Assembly: GCA_030549495.1 (NCBI GenBank)
Contig: JAUIRK010000501.1
Coordinates: 186,001-250,000, forward strand
Direction of reading: 5' to 3'
DNA from: Nectonema munidae
Taxonomy: Eukaryota > Nematomorpha > Nectonematoida > Nectonematidae
DNA length: 64,000 nt
Below, piece after piece: positions 1 to 11,500 of the stretch. The position numbers were made by a program, and so were the translations under genes. Position 1 is the stretch's first letter. The number at the start of each line of letters is the position of its first letter. Under the pieces are notes generated by a model that saw only the letters and a program-made list of their open reading frames with translations, searched no databases and had not been told where the DNA came from.

Positions 1-562
1 ACCTATATAACTTTTTATTTATTAAAAAAGAGAAACTGAGTAATACTTTCAATCAATTGAGAGTTATTTTTATCAACGCTTTTCTTATTTCTGCTTTTAA
101 ATTGTTTATGAATGAGACATATTTTTACAGTAGATACATATTTGCGCAGGTACTCCTCATACCTTAATACTCTTGTTTTAATGAAAGATGGTGTGTTCTT
201 TTATTATATAGAGTGCATTCGTATCTTACTGGCATTAAATTTAAATGATATCTGTAAACAGCAGTGCTTATTTCCTGTTTTCAACTTGTTATATTTACTA
301 TAGCTTTCATACTGTAATATAATCATCATGACTAGATGTTCATTACATGTAGGCCTATATTTTATGTGCTTGTAATTTGCGCATACCTTTGAGGATGATC
401 GATAAACATATGCTTGTTAAACAACACAAATTTTTGAATATAAGTGCGCTTCTTCATCTTTCATTTTTTCAACAATTACTTCCTTAAATCTTTCATAAGA
501 AACTTTATTTTTGTTGTCCAATTTTCTTCAACTGTTGTTATTTTTGAAAAATAAAATCAAAC
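1..562. other. AT-rich non-coding flank
   Basis: I see no gene here. The only open frames are short, AT-rich and low in complexity. The stretch runs up to the start codon of the hAT transposase and may contain the 5' untranslated end of that transposon, but I could not find a terminal inverted repeat. Confidence 0.5.
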
Positions 563-1895
563 ATGCCAAAAACTGCTAAAAACAACTTTCAAAAAATATC
601 TTCTTTCGTTTTCAAATATCCGAAGGAATTCACTTATTCTACAGATAAAAGTACTTTGTATTGTATATTATGCATGACTGAAGTGGAATACGAAAAAACT
701 TTTTTTGTGGACAAGCACAGATCAACGCAAAAGCATAAAAGAATTCTTGATAATGCTTCTGGAAGTAAAAGTCTTGAATCCTTTGTAAAGATCACTGATA
801 AAAACTTTACTAATATTTTGATAACGGCATTTTTAGAAGCAAACATTCCTCTTTATAAATTGAACCATCCAAGTATTAAGTCTTTATTTCATATTGGCAA
901 AGTTTTATCATCTGAAAGAACTTGTAGAAACGCAATAGACGACTTGGCGACAAATAAATTAAGAGAAATCAAAGATTTAATTAAAAATCAACAAATTTTT
1001 TTAATGATTGATGAAACAGAACTATCAAGTAAAATCTTTGTAAATGTTCTGCTTGGAAAACTTAATCATTCAACTGTCACACATCTTATCAAAATTGTAG
1101 TTCATGAGTCTCACTTAAACTCAGAAAAACTAACTATATTGGTAGATGATGTGATTAAAGAGTTTGATATTGAAGGCAACGACTTTTGTTTGCTTTTAAC
1201 AGATGCTGCTACATATAATGTAGCTGCTGGAAAAACTTTGAATATTTTATTTCCCAATCTCTTTCACGTGACATGCTTCTCTCATCTTCTCCATAACTGT
1301 GCTCTAAAAGTGAAAGCTTTTTACAAAAATGTTGATGATTTAATTTCTTCGGTTAAAGCCTTAACAATCAAAAACAAAAGGAGGCGTTCTCTTCTTAAAG
1401 ATATTGGATATCCACCCACTTCTATTGTAACAAGGTGGGCAAGCTGGCTAAAAAGTGCTCTTTATTACTGTGAATATTTTCCAAACATTCGACGAATTAT
1501 TCAAAACATCGATAGTGAACACAGCATTTTGTTTAAAAGGGAGGGCTAAAGAAAGTTTAAATAATCATGATCTGGCTAAAAATTTACTCTCAATAAAGCA
1601 AAACTACAATGATTTGATTGATTTTGTAGAAAAATCTCAAAACTCTAGATTTTCGATAAAAGATGCTTACAATTCTTTTAACAAAATTAATTTTTGTGAA
1701 GATGAATGCAAAATTAAGCAATATTTTGAAAGACGTTTCAATCAAAATCAAATAAAAGAAATAATAGAAATGAAAAATTGTGAAATTTCACCAAGCACAT
1801 ATTTGAAGCTACAGGACTGTCAAGCAACTACTTCAGAAGTTGAACGTTCATTTTCTAAATTAAAAAAAACTACTGGAAAAAGACCGAAATTTTAA
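563..1895 (+). pseudogene. hAT-superfamily transposase, BED-type, frameshifted
   Basis: Remnant of a DNA-transposon transposase. The first frame (563-1549, 328 residues) starts MPKTAKNNF and has a BED-like zinc-finger region near residues 30-60: C-x2-C in YCILCM, then H and H in KHRSTQKHKR. An RNase H-like hAT core follows, with acidic residues in FLMIDETE and LLLTDAATYN and the motif HVTCFSHLLHNCALKV. The frame breaks close to 1540 in TTTAAAAGGGAGGG and continues one frame over to 1895. That part includes SEVERSFSKLKK, the start of the hAT C-terminal dimerisation motif, and then stops early. The layout resembles CGGBP1-like hAT proteins. With a frameshift and a truncated C-terminus it should be inactive. 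The superfamily call is firm; the family is less so. Confidence 0.75.
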
Positions 1896-2759
1896 AGACG
1901 AAAATATTTTCAAGTATATGATATTTTATTATAATTCAAAAAATAATAATGACTATGAATCAGTGAAATTTCAATAAATTTTTTACAGCTTTACAATCAT
2001 TTTTGTAAACGTATGTTACTTTCAAAAAATTTTCAAGGTCAACTTTTTAAAAAATAAGGTCAATTTTTAAAAGTTTTTTAGGTCAATTTTTCCTTGCCCT
2101 GGACTTATGACTTTATGTTCAATTTATGTTTAATCTTTTTAATATTTAAGATAGCTATCAAATCAAATGATCCTAATATTTTTTCATGTCTTTGATAAGA
2201 AAAATTCACTCGGCGCACATTTTCGTCAAAAATTGTTATGCATGAAAATTAGCCATACCGTTCTTTCTTATTTATTAATAATCATTAAGATTGTTTTTAT
2301 TTCGAAATTTTTTTGAGAATTTAGTAACTTGAGTAAGAAAGTAATTTTTTAATGAAATATCCTAATTTATCAAATAATCCCTTTTAATATTATCAAGAAA
2401 TGAATTCCCTAATTGGTTTTTTAACTCTAAAAAGTCTGAAAAAATTTTATACTTAGAAAGGCTACATGCATGGGTTAGTTGACCTATCATTACAATTTAT
2501 ATTATCTACCTTTGACTATTTTCCATTTGATTTTAATTATATCAGATATGCTATTTAAGGTTGTTTTTTAATTTATTCATTAATAAACCATACAACTGTC
2601 ATACTAAGCTTTACTAAGATTTAAAATCAATAATTCTTATAGTTATTTGCATTTTTTCATTAGATTTTATCTGCTCTCTTTTCTGATGTGAATTGAATGT
2701 TTTCCTTCTTTAAAAAATGACATGGAAATTACTTGAAAATCAAAAGTTCAAGTTGATAT
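1896..2759. other. Intergenic AT-rich stretch with short AGGTCAA repeats
   Basis: No coding signal. At 2034-2095 a short unit resembling AGGTCAATTTTT recurs three times. It may be the decayed 3' end of the hAT element just upstream. Confidence 0.4.
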
Positions 2760-4300
2760 CAATGTTTCCTTCACAAAAAGATTCTGACTCCGATTCCTAT
2801 GAAGAAAAAAGTTTAAATTCAGATGAAGAAAGTTTGTTTATGATATAAGAGTCCTGAAATGATTGTGATAGTGAAGATATGATCGATGAAAATAATGTTA
2901 TAGATATAGAAAAACCAGATGGAAGTTTTGTGAATAAAAATATGGTTCAATGGAAGAAAAAAAGTCCCGAAACAATTTTTATTATAAAAGTTGTGCAACT
3001 AGATTCGTATTTAACAATGAACCCAATGCTGTTTTTCTTGAATTATTTGGACAAGAAACAGTAAGTCTTATTTTGAAAATAACAAACATATAAAGCAGCA
3101 AATGAAATTTACTTTTAAAAATCATTCTTGAAGAATTAAAGTCCATCATAGGTTTATGCATAATACATGGTTTTAACAAAAGAAAAGGAGAACTCTTGGA
3201 TTCCTTTTGGAAGAAAGGTTATTGTAGAAGTATTTTCAAGGAAACAATGTCAAGAGATCTGTTTGCGCTAGTGATGGGACGATTAATCGGAATTGTGAGT
3301 ATCAGGATCGGAATCATAATTGAATATTTAAAGATTCTTCAATTATTTTTGAAACACAATTTTTTTATTAAATAAACGAAGTTAACCTTCTATGTATAGC
3401 AAGGTCTATTGTTGAATACTCTTTTCTGATAAACGTTTTCCCTCAATACTGTCTATATTCAAAAACTATAAAACAAGAATTTAGATTTTAGACGTGTTTT
3501 AGGACCTAACGTGTTTGAAATCTAAATGCAATTTAGAATAACCTTCCTGCTTGTTTTGTATAATAATAATTTACAATCTGCATAATAGTTACATGTACGA
3601 ATGTATATATAACATGCTATACATGATTGAAAATCAATCAGTGATTGGTTATCTTAAATTTCTTTTCTTCTGACTGCTTCATGAATAGAGGTGAAACAAG
3701 TAATACAGTTAGAAGTTTTTGATGAGTTCATATTTGTTCAACTGGAATTTTATGCCATTTTTGTATTTATTATATTTTTAAAAATGTTTTTACCACCTTT
3801 GTAAGAGGTTTACATTATAATGTAATTATGACCATTTGTGTTAAGTATAAGAATATAGAAAAATTTTGATGTTTTTTTATGTTTTCTCAACTTTATCAAA
3901 GATAATAATTGCTAATTGAATACTTAGTCAATTTGGTAAAAATATAAAGTTACAAAATAAAAAGAATCGGTAACGGCATTGTGTATTTTTTAAGAACCGT
4001 AATGGCACAAAACTAATATCATCGTCCCATCACTGGGTTGAACTCATTCTGACATTTCTAAGATTTGATGATATTGGAACAAAAAAATAAGAAAAGAAAA
4101 TGATAAGTTATCTCCTATTCGCGAAGTTTGGTTTTTGGTAAATGCTAATTTGAAAAAATGTTTTCTTGTCGTATACTAATGTTAGAATTGATGAACAATT
4201 GTTTGCCATAATACATGCCTAACAAACCAGGTAGATTTGGTATTAAATTTTGGATGGAATGCGATACCAATGCTTACTGTTTTAGAAGCTTCTCCGTATA
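2760..4300 (+). pseudogene. piggyBac-type transposase, decayed and split by a MITE
   Basis: Pieces of a DDE_Tnp_1_7 transposase can be read in order across shifting frames. There is an acidic N-terminus (QKDSDSDSYEEK, 2770-2810), then WKKKSPE (2960), LEELKSIIGLCIIHGFNK (3128-3180) and MSRDLF (3247-3265). A 767 bp element interrupts the gene here. The protein resumes with ELILTFLRFDDIGTK (4040-4085), an RIDEQL-like catalytic block (4185-4205) and MPNKPGRFGIKFWMECDTNA (4217-4276). This order is that of piggyBac transposases up to just after the first catalytic Asp. Several stops and frameshifts make it dead. It is unrelated in position to the larger piggyBac element at 45.6-49.5 kb. Confidence 0.7.
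3269..4035. mobile_element. hAT-type MITE (copy 1) inserted in the piggyBac pseudogene
   Basis: A 767 bp non-coding element with terminal inverted repeats: AGTGATGGGACGATTAAT at the left, and ATCGTCCCATCACT at the right. The flanking 8-mers GTTTGCGC (3261-3268) and GGTTGAAC (4036-4043) differ at three positions. Both fit decay of a GTTTGAAC target duplication, which is what the host transposase frame needs at this spot. A second copy in the opposite orientation lies at 10684-11393. The 8 bp duplication and the AGTGATGGG ends are typical of hAT elements. Confidence 0.75.
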
Positions 4301-4336
4301 GATTAGAGAATTTTTTAAAAATTGGTATACTTATAC

Positions 4337-5121
4337 AACTAATTGAATGCTCTACAGTCTACATCGTCAGCCTTTCAAAAAAATTAAAAGGAAAAAAATC
4401 CCTTTAAATTGACCCTAAAAAGGTCATTTGAGGTAGAAATCGATTTTTCTGTAACTTTGCCTAAAGCTTTGTACATGTTAACCCTATATAAGGCAGGATA
4501 AAATGATGTGCTTAACTGGCAGAGAAGGGGCGAATTCTGTCCGCTTTACTCAAAATTAAAAAAATTATGATATTTTATTACTTAGTTAAATGCATATCTA
4601 TATTTCAAATGATCTAAATGTGGCGCTGAGCTTTTTTTCAAACCTCAGGCTAAACATTATTATTCATCAATCAAAACTGACAGATGCTTTCAATTGATAT
4701 TGTTTAACAATTCACAAAATTGATATTGATAACGACATTGTTTTTGAGTATACTTTATCCTCTAAAATGCGCTTAAAATTTTTTTTTTGGAGAAAATCGT
4801 ATTTTATGCACTACAGTGCAACATATCAGTATAACATAACCAAAAATTTTTTGCACATTAACCCATTTAAGGCCAAGCAAAGGAGACGATATCTAAAAAA
4901 CGCGGACGATTTATATTAAAAGTCATTGAAAAAAGCAGACGAAGATGAAATTACTTATGTTTCAAAATAGGAACATTGGCTGTAAATGGGTTAATATATA
5001 CACATGTACAAAGTTTTAGGCAAAGTTACAGAAAAATCTATTTCTACGTCAAATGACTTGGTTAGGGTCAACGGTCATTTTTTTTGAAAGGCTGAGGTTG
5101 TAGTACATTCAATTAATTAGC
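4337..5121. repeat. Foldback element with about 130 bp inverted arms
   Basis: The left arm (about 4337-4476) and right arm (about 4997-5121) are imperfect reverse complements. Both contain AATTGAATG, CAGCCTTTCAAAAAAA, the block GATTTTTCTGTAACTTTGCC and CTTTGTACATGT in mirrored order. The centre is AT-rich and non-coding, and contains a younger TTAA MITE. This fits a non-autonomous DNA transposon with long terminal inverted repeats. No superfamily can be assigned. Confidence 0.65.
4862..4990. mobile_element. TTAA-flanked MITE (piggyBac-like)
   Basis: A 129 bp element with ends CCCATTTAAGGCCAA and TTGGCTGTAAATGGG, flanked on both sides by TTAA (4858-4861 and 4991-4994). It has internal GAGACGATATC, GCGGACGA and GCAGACGA motifs shared with the other TTAA MITEs in this window. 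It is nested in the foldback element. Confidence 0.7.
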
Positions 5122-5577
5122 TTCAATATGATAGCAAATTGATGTCGGTAACTACAACGCTCGCAAAGATTTTCAGCGTTTAGTATTCTCAATTTTTACA
5201 AAAATGAAACTTTTGAACCAACTTTGAAAGTTTATATCTAGAGAACCATATGACTCATGAAGTTGAGATAAACATTGTAGAACTTGACAAACATGTTTCA
5301 CTAATGTTTATTTTGAATGTTTATCTAACCAAGAAAATTAGAAATTTTTTCACAATAAATATATATATCATCATTTGTTTATTTATGTGTGGTTAAATGA
5401 CGTCAACTTCAACTGTAAGCGAGGAGGTCTCTGAAAATTGTCATAAGTTGGCAGCAGGGAGGGTGCGGTTTCAAAAAAATGACATCATTTTATATATTTT
5501 TTTGAAATATTAATAAGTAAACATTAAGCAAGCTTGTGCTCTATATTTATCAATTCGTGTCCAATAAATACTATTAA

Positions 5578-5700
5578 CCGGTTTTCGACCATAGTCGATC
5601 TATGTCGACTAGAAAAATATAATCGTCTGCGTTTATTAATACTTTTTAATACAACTCTTCTGCTTTACATTAGATATCGTCTGATTATTCTGGTAGATAA
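5578..5700. mobile_element. Truncated TTAA MITE
   Basis: TTAA (5574-5577) is followed by CCGGTTTTCGACC, a GTCGAC-containing palindrome, ATCGTCTGCGTTTATTAAT and ATATCGTCTGATTATTCTGG. This is the same inner order as the copies at 12357 and, on the other strand, 21940. The right TTAA end is missing. Confidence 0.55.
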
Positions 5701-6159
5701 AATTAGTCCACAACACACCCACACATCTGTAGACACGAGACCGATAAAATTTTACAGGCACATATACGTTACAGAGACGCATTCAAAAAAGAATTCGAAA
5801 TAATTTAATATTGTTATAATAGGGTAAGCATGTGCGGATTTATTTTTAGATTTCCTAAAAAAAATTCTATATTTTTTTTATAATACGATTATAAACATTT
5901 TTTATTTTTAAAACCTGCTAATATTGAAGAATAAACAGGGTGTAATTTTTAAAAAAGCTAAACTTATTTTTAATACAATTTTTCACCACTAGTTTCAACC
6001 AGTGCTACTGCATGCAACCGGGTTATCATCCATTAAAAACGGGCATTTGGTTTATTTTATGTCAAGCTTTGTACATCAAATCTCTTAGCAGTTCAATATT
6101 GCCTTTCAATTCATAAGAAAAAAAAGAATGTTGATGCATTGCTAAAGCGACTATATTCC

Positions 6160-7010
6160 TTACGTTTCAGTATCGATCGATCCTATCATCAAAAAAGCGA
6201 TCAGATGTTCTGATAGATACCAGAGATGACGGCTGATTGCTACATGTGCTCTCATTCAACTTGCTCACGAGGATACTCTTCCAAAACCTTTTTAAATGGA
6301 GCTCGAACCACCATGGGTGCTTCCTGAGAGTGTATCTGACGCAAATTATGCTCACAAACAGATAATTGTGTACTATTGCCTTGTTCCTTTGCCGATAATA
6401 CAAATTGATGCTTGAACAGGTAGATTTTGTGCGCATAGATTCCTTTTGCTATCCATCTTGCATTGTGTGTAGGACCAGGTGCTCGGAAGGAAACTTTGCT
6501 GCCTGACAGTCCACCGAGAAACAAAAGCGATAATTCCAGAAATTCTTTATAAACTCTTCTAGAGCTACTTGTAAATATTCAAGTAGCTCTTTTCTGATAT
6601 TTGCGGTATTTGATTTTCAAACATACTTTCCGGTGCTGGAATAAAGACATGAAAAAAAAGTGTTCTCCATTGCATATTGAAGCGCTTGAACAAAACAATC
6701 TCAGGACTTCCATATGAACTAAAGATTAAACGAAGAACATCTAGTATAATTTCAAGCACATGATCTCTTCATGCTGTTCAAACAAGTTCCTGTTTTAATT
6801 CTTTTTCAATTAGAATACATACTCCACTATGCAATTCTGTTTGGGAGCAGTTGCATCAAATACAAGTCCTTATACTAGTTTTTTAACATTCCATGATTTT
6901 ATTGGTTCTAAACATGTTTTGGCTTGTGCTTCTCCAGTTGCTTGCTCTTTTTTAGTACTCCTAGCTATTTTCCTTGGCCATTATATGTCTCTGCAATGGC
7001 TGCAATGAGT
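6160..7010 (-). pseudogene. Unclassified transposon protein, fragment
   Basis: On the minus strand (about 6570 down to 6250) a frame reads YKEFLELSLLFLGGLSG followed by FRAPGPTHNARWIAKGIYA and HKIYLFKHQF. The pattern PGxxHxARWxAKxIYxxKIxLF is one I remember from uncharacterised transposon-encoded proteins of invertebrates; I cannot name the family. Weaker coding-like sequence continues upstream, to about 7010, in other frames (for example LFKRFNMQWRTLFFHVF at 6690-6620). Frame changes and stops show it is not functional. The identification rests on pattern memory only. Confidence 0.4.
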
Positions 7011-8456
7011 AGTTGTGTTCTGTACCTCAAGAACAAGTTTTCCATCCCAATGTAGTAGAAGAGGCTCATATGTAGATAATTATTTTTGATCAGCTTCAGC
7101 ATCTTGCTTAAGCCCACTTTCTCTGTGTTGAATCGTATTCCTAGAAAACGACATATCTGTCAGCTCATGTCAAACTACAACTCCAGCTACAATTACATTA
7201 ATTGTAATTGGATAGAATCAAAACTGACGACTAATATTCTTCATTTGATGATGAAAGAGAAAGATGAGAGTCAATTCCTTGTCCTCTTTTATTAAATTCT
7301 TCCCTTTCTTTATATCTAGCCATTGATTGCAATAGACTCCCTTTTTTGTTTCCTCCCTCTTTCAAGGAAAGCTAATTTTTTTTATCAACACCAGCCATTC
7401 TACATGATTTAACACTTTAGATGTACAGATTGATTGGCAACTAATCTATAATTAGCTAGATCGGCTTCTTTGCGGACTAATCGATAATCTTCAAATGTTA
7501 CCGATTAATCGTTATTTAAAAAACTAACTCCGGTGAAGTCTTTCTGATTTATTTACCTTTCCATGATTCAAGAATAATATGGTTGATTAAAATATTATTA
7601 ATAGGCTTTACTTTAATTTTTTTAGTTTTTTTTAAAAATGGAAAAAAACGTTCGAAAATTTTTCCCCGTTCTTTTACCTGACGATGAGACTAATGATCCT
7701 TTTTTTTTTAAAGATTATAAAAAAATAATTTAATTTAAATGTTTGAATAAGTTTCGAAAATTTTTCTTGAGAAAAAATTAAGAAAAACTTGCAATACTTG
7801 TTTTTTCACAATGCCACTATCACTGTGTCTATTTCTGTTTACTTCGAGCACCTGGTATCGATGATGTAACTTTGAAAGCTTTCGTGCACAAAAATCTTCC
7901 CCTTTTTATGGGGTTTTTACAATGTTCCCAAATTTTTTTATTTTTGGGAAATTTTTTTTCGCTCTCAAAGATTTTTTTTTTTTTAATTTGTGAAAAAGGT
8001 GCCAAAAAAAAACATAAATTTTTTTAAGGGGGGCCCCCCCCCCCCAAAGGGGGGGGGGTTTTTTTTTTTTCCTCCTAAAAAAAATATAAAAACCAACCCT
8101 GAAACTTATATAATGAGTAGAATGCTCTTCAAATATATTCTGAAAGCAATATTCTTTTGTACTACCCTAATATATATACTAATGAACTAAGCCGCATATT
8201 TAAGAGTTAAGTGAATGCAAGCCCTTAAACTTATTATAGGGGGGGGGGGGTGGCGAGAAAGCGTAAATAATGAATTAAATGTATCTTTTTTAAATTGCTA
8301 TTTACATATTATTCCAAAAGAATTAAAAAATTCTACAATTGATCAAAGTGAGAGAGAAATTTTATATTCGATTCATTGATTTTATTTTGATATATAATAA
8401 TTGAATACCTTGATTTATCTTTTTTTTATTATTGTTTTCCAATATTCTTTGCTTAG
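7011..8456. other. Region upstream of the first visible MYPT exon
   Basis: No gene recognised. It contains AT-rich sequence and a homopolymer-dense patch at 7960-8075. The first coding exon of MYPT, with the start codon, must lie here or further upstream, because the exon at 8457 opens with an acceptor site and has no in-frame ATG. Confidence 0.4.
7980..8075. repeat. Dense homopolymer patch (A, G, C, T runs)
   Basis: Runs of T, A, G, C, G and T follow each other, including C13 and G10, inside otherwise AT-rich DNA. A further G11 run lies at 8240-8250. Such a patch may be real low-complexity DNA or a consensus error from long-read assembly. Confidence 0.6.
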
Positions 8457-8597
8457 TTTTTAAACCCTTCGCCACTCGTATCTGCCGTTTTCGATGCCTA
8501 TGGAAATCAACCAAAGGGCACCCTTGCCAAAAGAAGGGATCAGTTAAATGCGTGGAAAAAGTCGGAAACACAATTAAGTTACCCCAGCCAACCAAAG
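8457..8597 (+). CDS. PPP1R12A: MYPT exon 1 of those visible (MyPhoNE region)
   Basis: Acceptor TTTGCTTAG, donor AAG|GTATCT, phase 0 to 0, 47 codons. It contains [15 protein letters not shown], matching the first helix of MYPT1 (QKRNEQLKRWIGSET). An in-frame stop directly before the exon shows that it is spliced to an upstream exon. Confidence 0.85.
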
Positions 8598-11500
8598 GTA
8601 TCTATTTCTTTCTTTCAAAATAAATGCCGATTACTCTTTGATTTTCTTATATTTGTTATAAATAGGAAGCAGATCGCGTGAAGTTTTCAGACGATGTAGT
8701 TTTTCTGGCGGCATGTTCTTCGGGCGACTTTGAACAAGCTCTTAAATTGTTATCTCAGGGCGTTTCCATCAATGCTTGCAATATCGATGGATTGACAGCT
8801 TTACACCAAGTATCGTCACAACCAGTGGTTCTCAACTTTTATAACGTAGGGCCAAGTTCAGAACAAACATCAGTAGTGCCGCATCAAAAACTAAAAAATA
8901 AAGAAGTTTGAATATTTTTATGGAACTTAAGATATCTTTTTAGTTTTTTAATGAACACTTACATAAGCCACTATCAATCGCCAGTACCCCACGAAATTTA
9001 AAACAACTTTGTAATAAACTATGAAAAGTGTATCATAATAAGGTGTATTATACAAGTAGGAATTTAATCTTTTCTTCACATTCGCATGGTATGCACGAGT
9101 GTTGAAAACCGAGTTTAAACGGTGAAAATCTTTATTTTAAAAACCGAAACTTTCAACCGCTTTTTCTGAAATGAACAAACTTTTCCATTTATGGTTTTTA
9201 TTTCATTAAAATAATAATTAATGATTTTTTAATTATATACAATTACATTTATATTATCTAAGAATATTAAGGTTTTTTTCATGAAAGTTATGAAAAAAGT
9301 TATACGAGAATAAAGCAAAATTCATTCTAAAGATGTTACTGGCAAAGTGACCAAATGAACTTTAGATTGTAGAATTTGGCGTACCTGTTTTCTTTATATG
9401 ATTGATTATTTTATTATGCTCAAAAAGTCTTACGTATGTATAATCGCTTCAACTGAGATGGTTCTTTTCTAAAAGTTTGTCGCCGTCCTTTTCTTTGTAA
9501 AATGTTTTAAAGTTTGTATACTCTAATAATGTTTTATCACTTCAAAGTGATGTGTGAAAATTTCCTTAAAAATGTTGCGAACTAGTTTTATAAATAAAAA
9601 TTAAAATATGAAGAGTTTGGATGTTCTTAAGCAATCGAAAAAACTTCATTTATGGGAGGTGACATGAGAAGAAATATTTCTGGAATATGATGAACAAATT
9701 ATATAAATTAATCCTCCATGATTGATCCATTCGATTGTGGTGAAGGAGATGGAAAATTTTAATTTGCTATTTAAAACGATCAACAGCGGAATAGCTTTTT
9801 ATACCACAGAATTTTTATTTCAACTCTTCGTTGAAATATGTTTGAAATAACGCTAAATATTTTTCGCTTTCTAGGGTGTTATTTTTAGCATAAAATAAAT
9901 GTTAACAGGGTAAACAATGAGAATAAAAATAGCCTTGCCTTCACAGAATAATATTTGGATTTATACCTCAATACCGGTATTATGATTTGCGGTTACTAAA
10001 ATTCTGACGTTTCAGTATGATATTATAGCCTATTTTTCGTTTTCAACTTTGCTATGCGCATCGGGGCTGGGAACCATTGGTCAAAATAGTAGATAGATTT
10101 AATGTTTACCTGCATTACAGGCAACCATCGACAATAAAGTCGATAGTGCAAAGTTTCTACTGGAGCAAGGTGCTTCCATTGATGTTGGAGACAACGAAGG
10201 CTGGACGCCTCTACATGCAGCGTCTTCTTGTGGAAGTTTGGAGACCATGAAGTTTCTTTCTATTTTTCTTTGTGTGATCTTCATCTACCATGTCCCTACT
10301 TAACTTTGAAAGGCTGTTATTGAGTCATGGAGCAGATGTGTCTAAGGCGAACAATGATAGGGATCTGGCTATTGATTTGTCCAGTTCTGAAGAAATTGTT
10401 GAGGTTCTCAAGAAGCAAATGCGCCTGAAGCGTATACGAGCAGTCTTTTTTTGAATCTTATCAAGTGCACAAGTCTTTCCCTTTTTAGACGTGAACTTGA
10501 ATGACGCGAAAAGTGCTGAGGAAAATAAAATCTTGAGTGATATGAAGGAATGGAAACGAGATAAGAAGTTGTATAATCGCGCCTACGTTCATCCAATCAG
10601 CGGTGCTACTCCTTTGCATGTTGCTGCAGCCAAAGGCTATCTACAGATCCTAAAGTATTTTCCTTTTATTGTCCAATAACAGTTTGTGATGGGACGATTC
10701 CCATTCCTAAAAAATACACGATTCCGATGCTTCTTTTTATTTTGAAACGGTATCTTTTTCACAAATCGACTAAGTATTCAGTTAGCAAGTATCCTTGCTT
10801 AAGTTGGGAAAGCATAAAAAAACATTAATTTTTCTATATTCTTATTCTTAACGCAAATGATAATAATAATTACCATATAAACTTTTTACACACGTTGCGA
10901 GAACATTTTAAAAGCGATAATTAGTCCGAAAATGACATAAAATTGCACTTTAACAAATATTAACTCACCAAACTTTTAACAGTATAAAAAAAACCTTTTT
11001 ATTAACCCTTTAACAGCCAATGTCCCATAAATAGGACATAGACAAAACCAAATTTTTTATTAAATTCAAAAGTAATTGACCACAATGGTCTGCTTTAAAT
11101 GGACTGTTAATTGCATCACGAAAGCACAAATAAACCACACAAACAATCTCTTTATCTCATTATTAAAACCTTTTTTGACTATGACAGTATTGACACGATA
11201 CATTTATCAGAAAAGAGTATTCAACAATAGACCTTGCTATACATAAAATGTTAACTTTGTTTATCTAATAAAAAAATATGTTTCAAAAAAGAATTGAAGA
11301 ATCGGGACACGGTTTCCGGCGGTATCAGTGAATTTTTTTCGATGGTATTGCTTTTCCGATGCATGAAAAAATCCATTAATCGTCCCATCACTAATAACAA
11401 TGATTGCTTGTGGCCAAACATTAGCGTATTTGATTTCTTCACTCACCTCCGTTTCATTGGTTGAAATGTCCGTTGTATCACTTATTTAAAAGACCTGATT

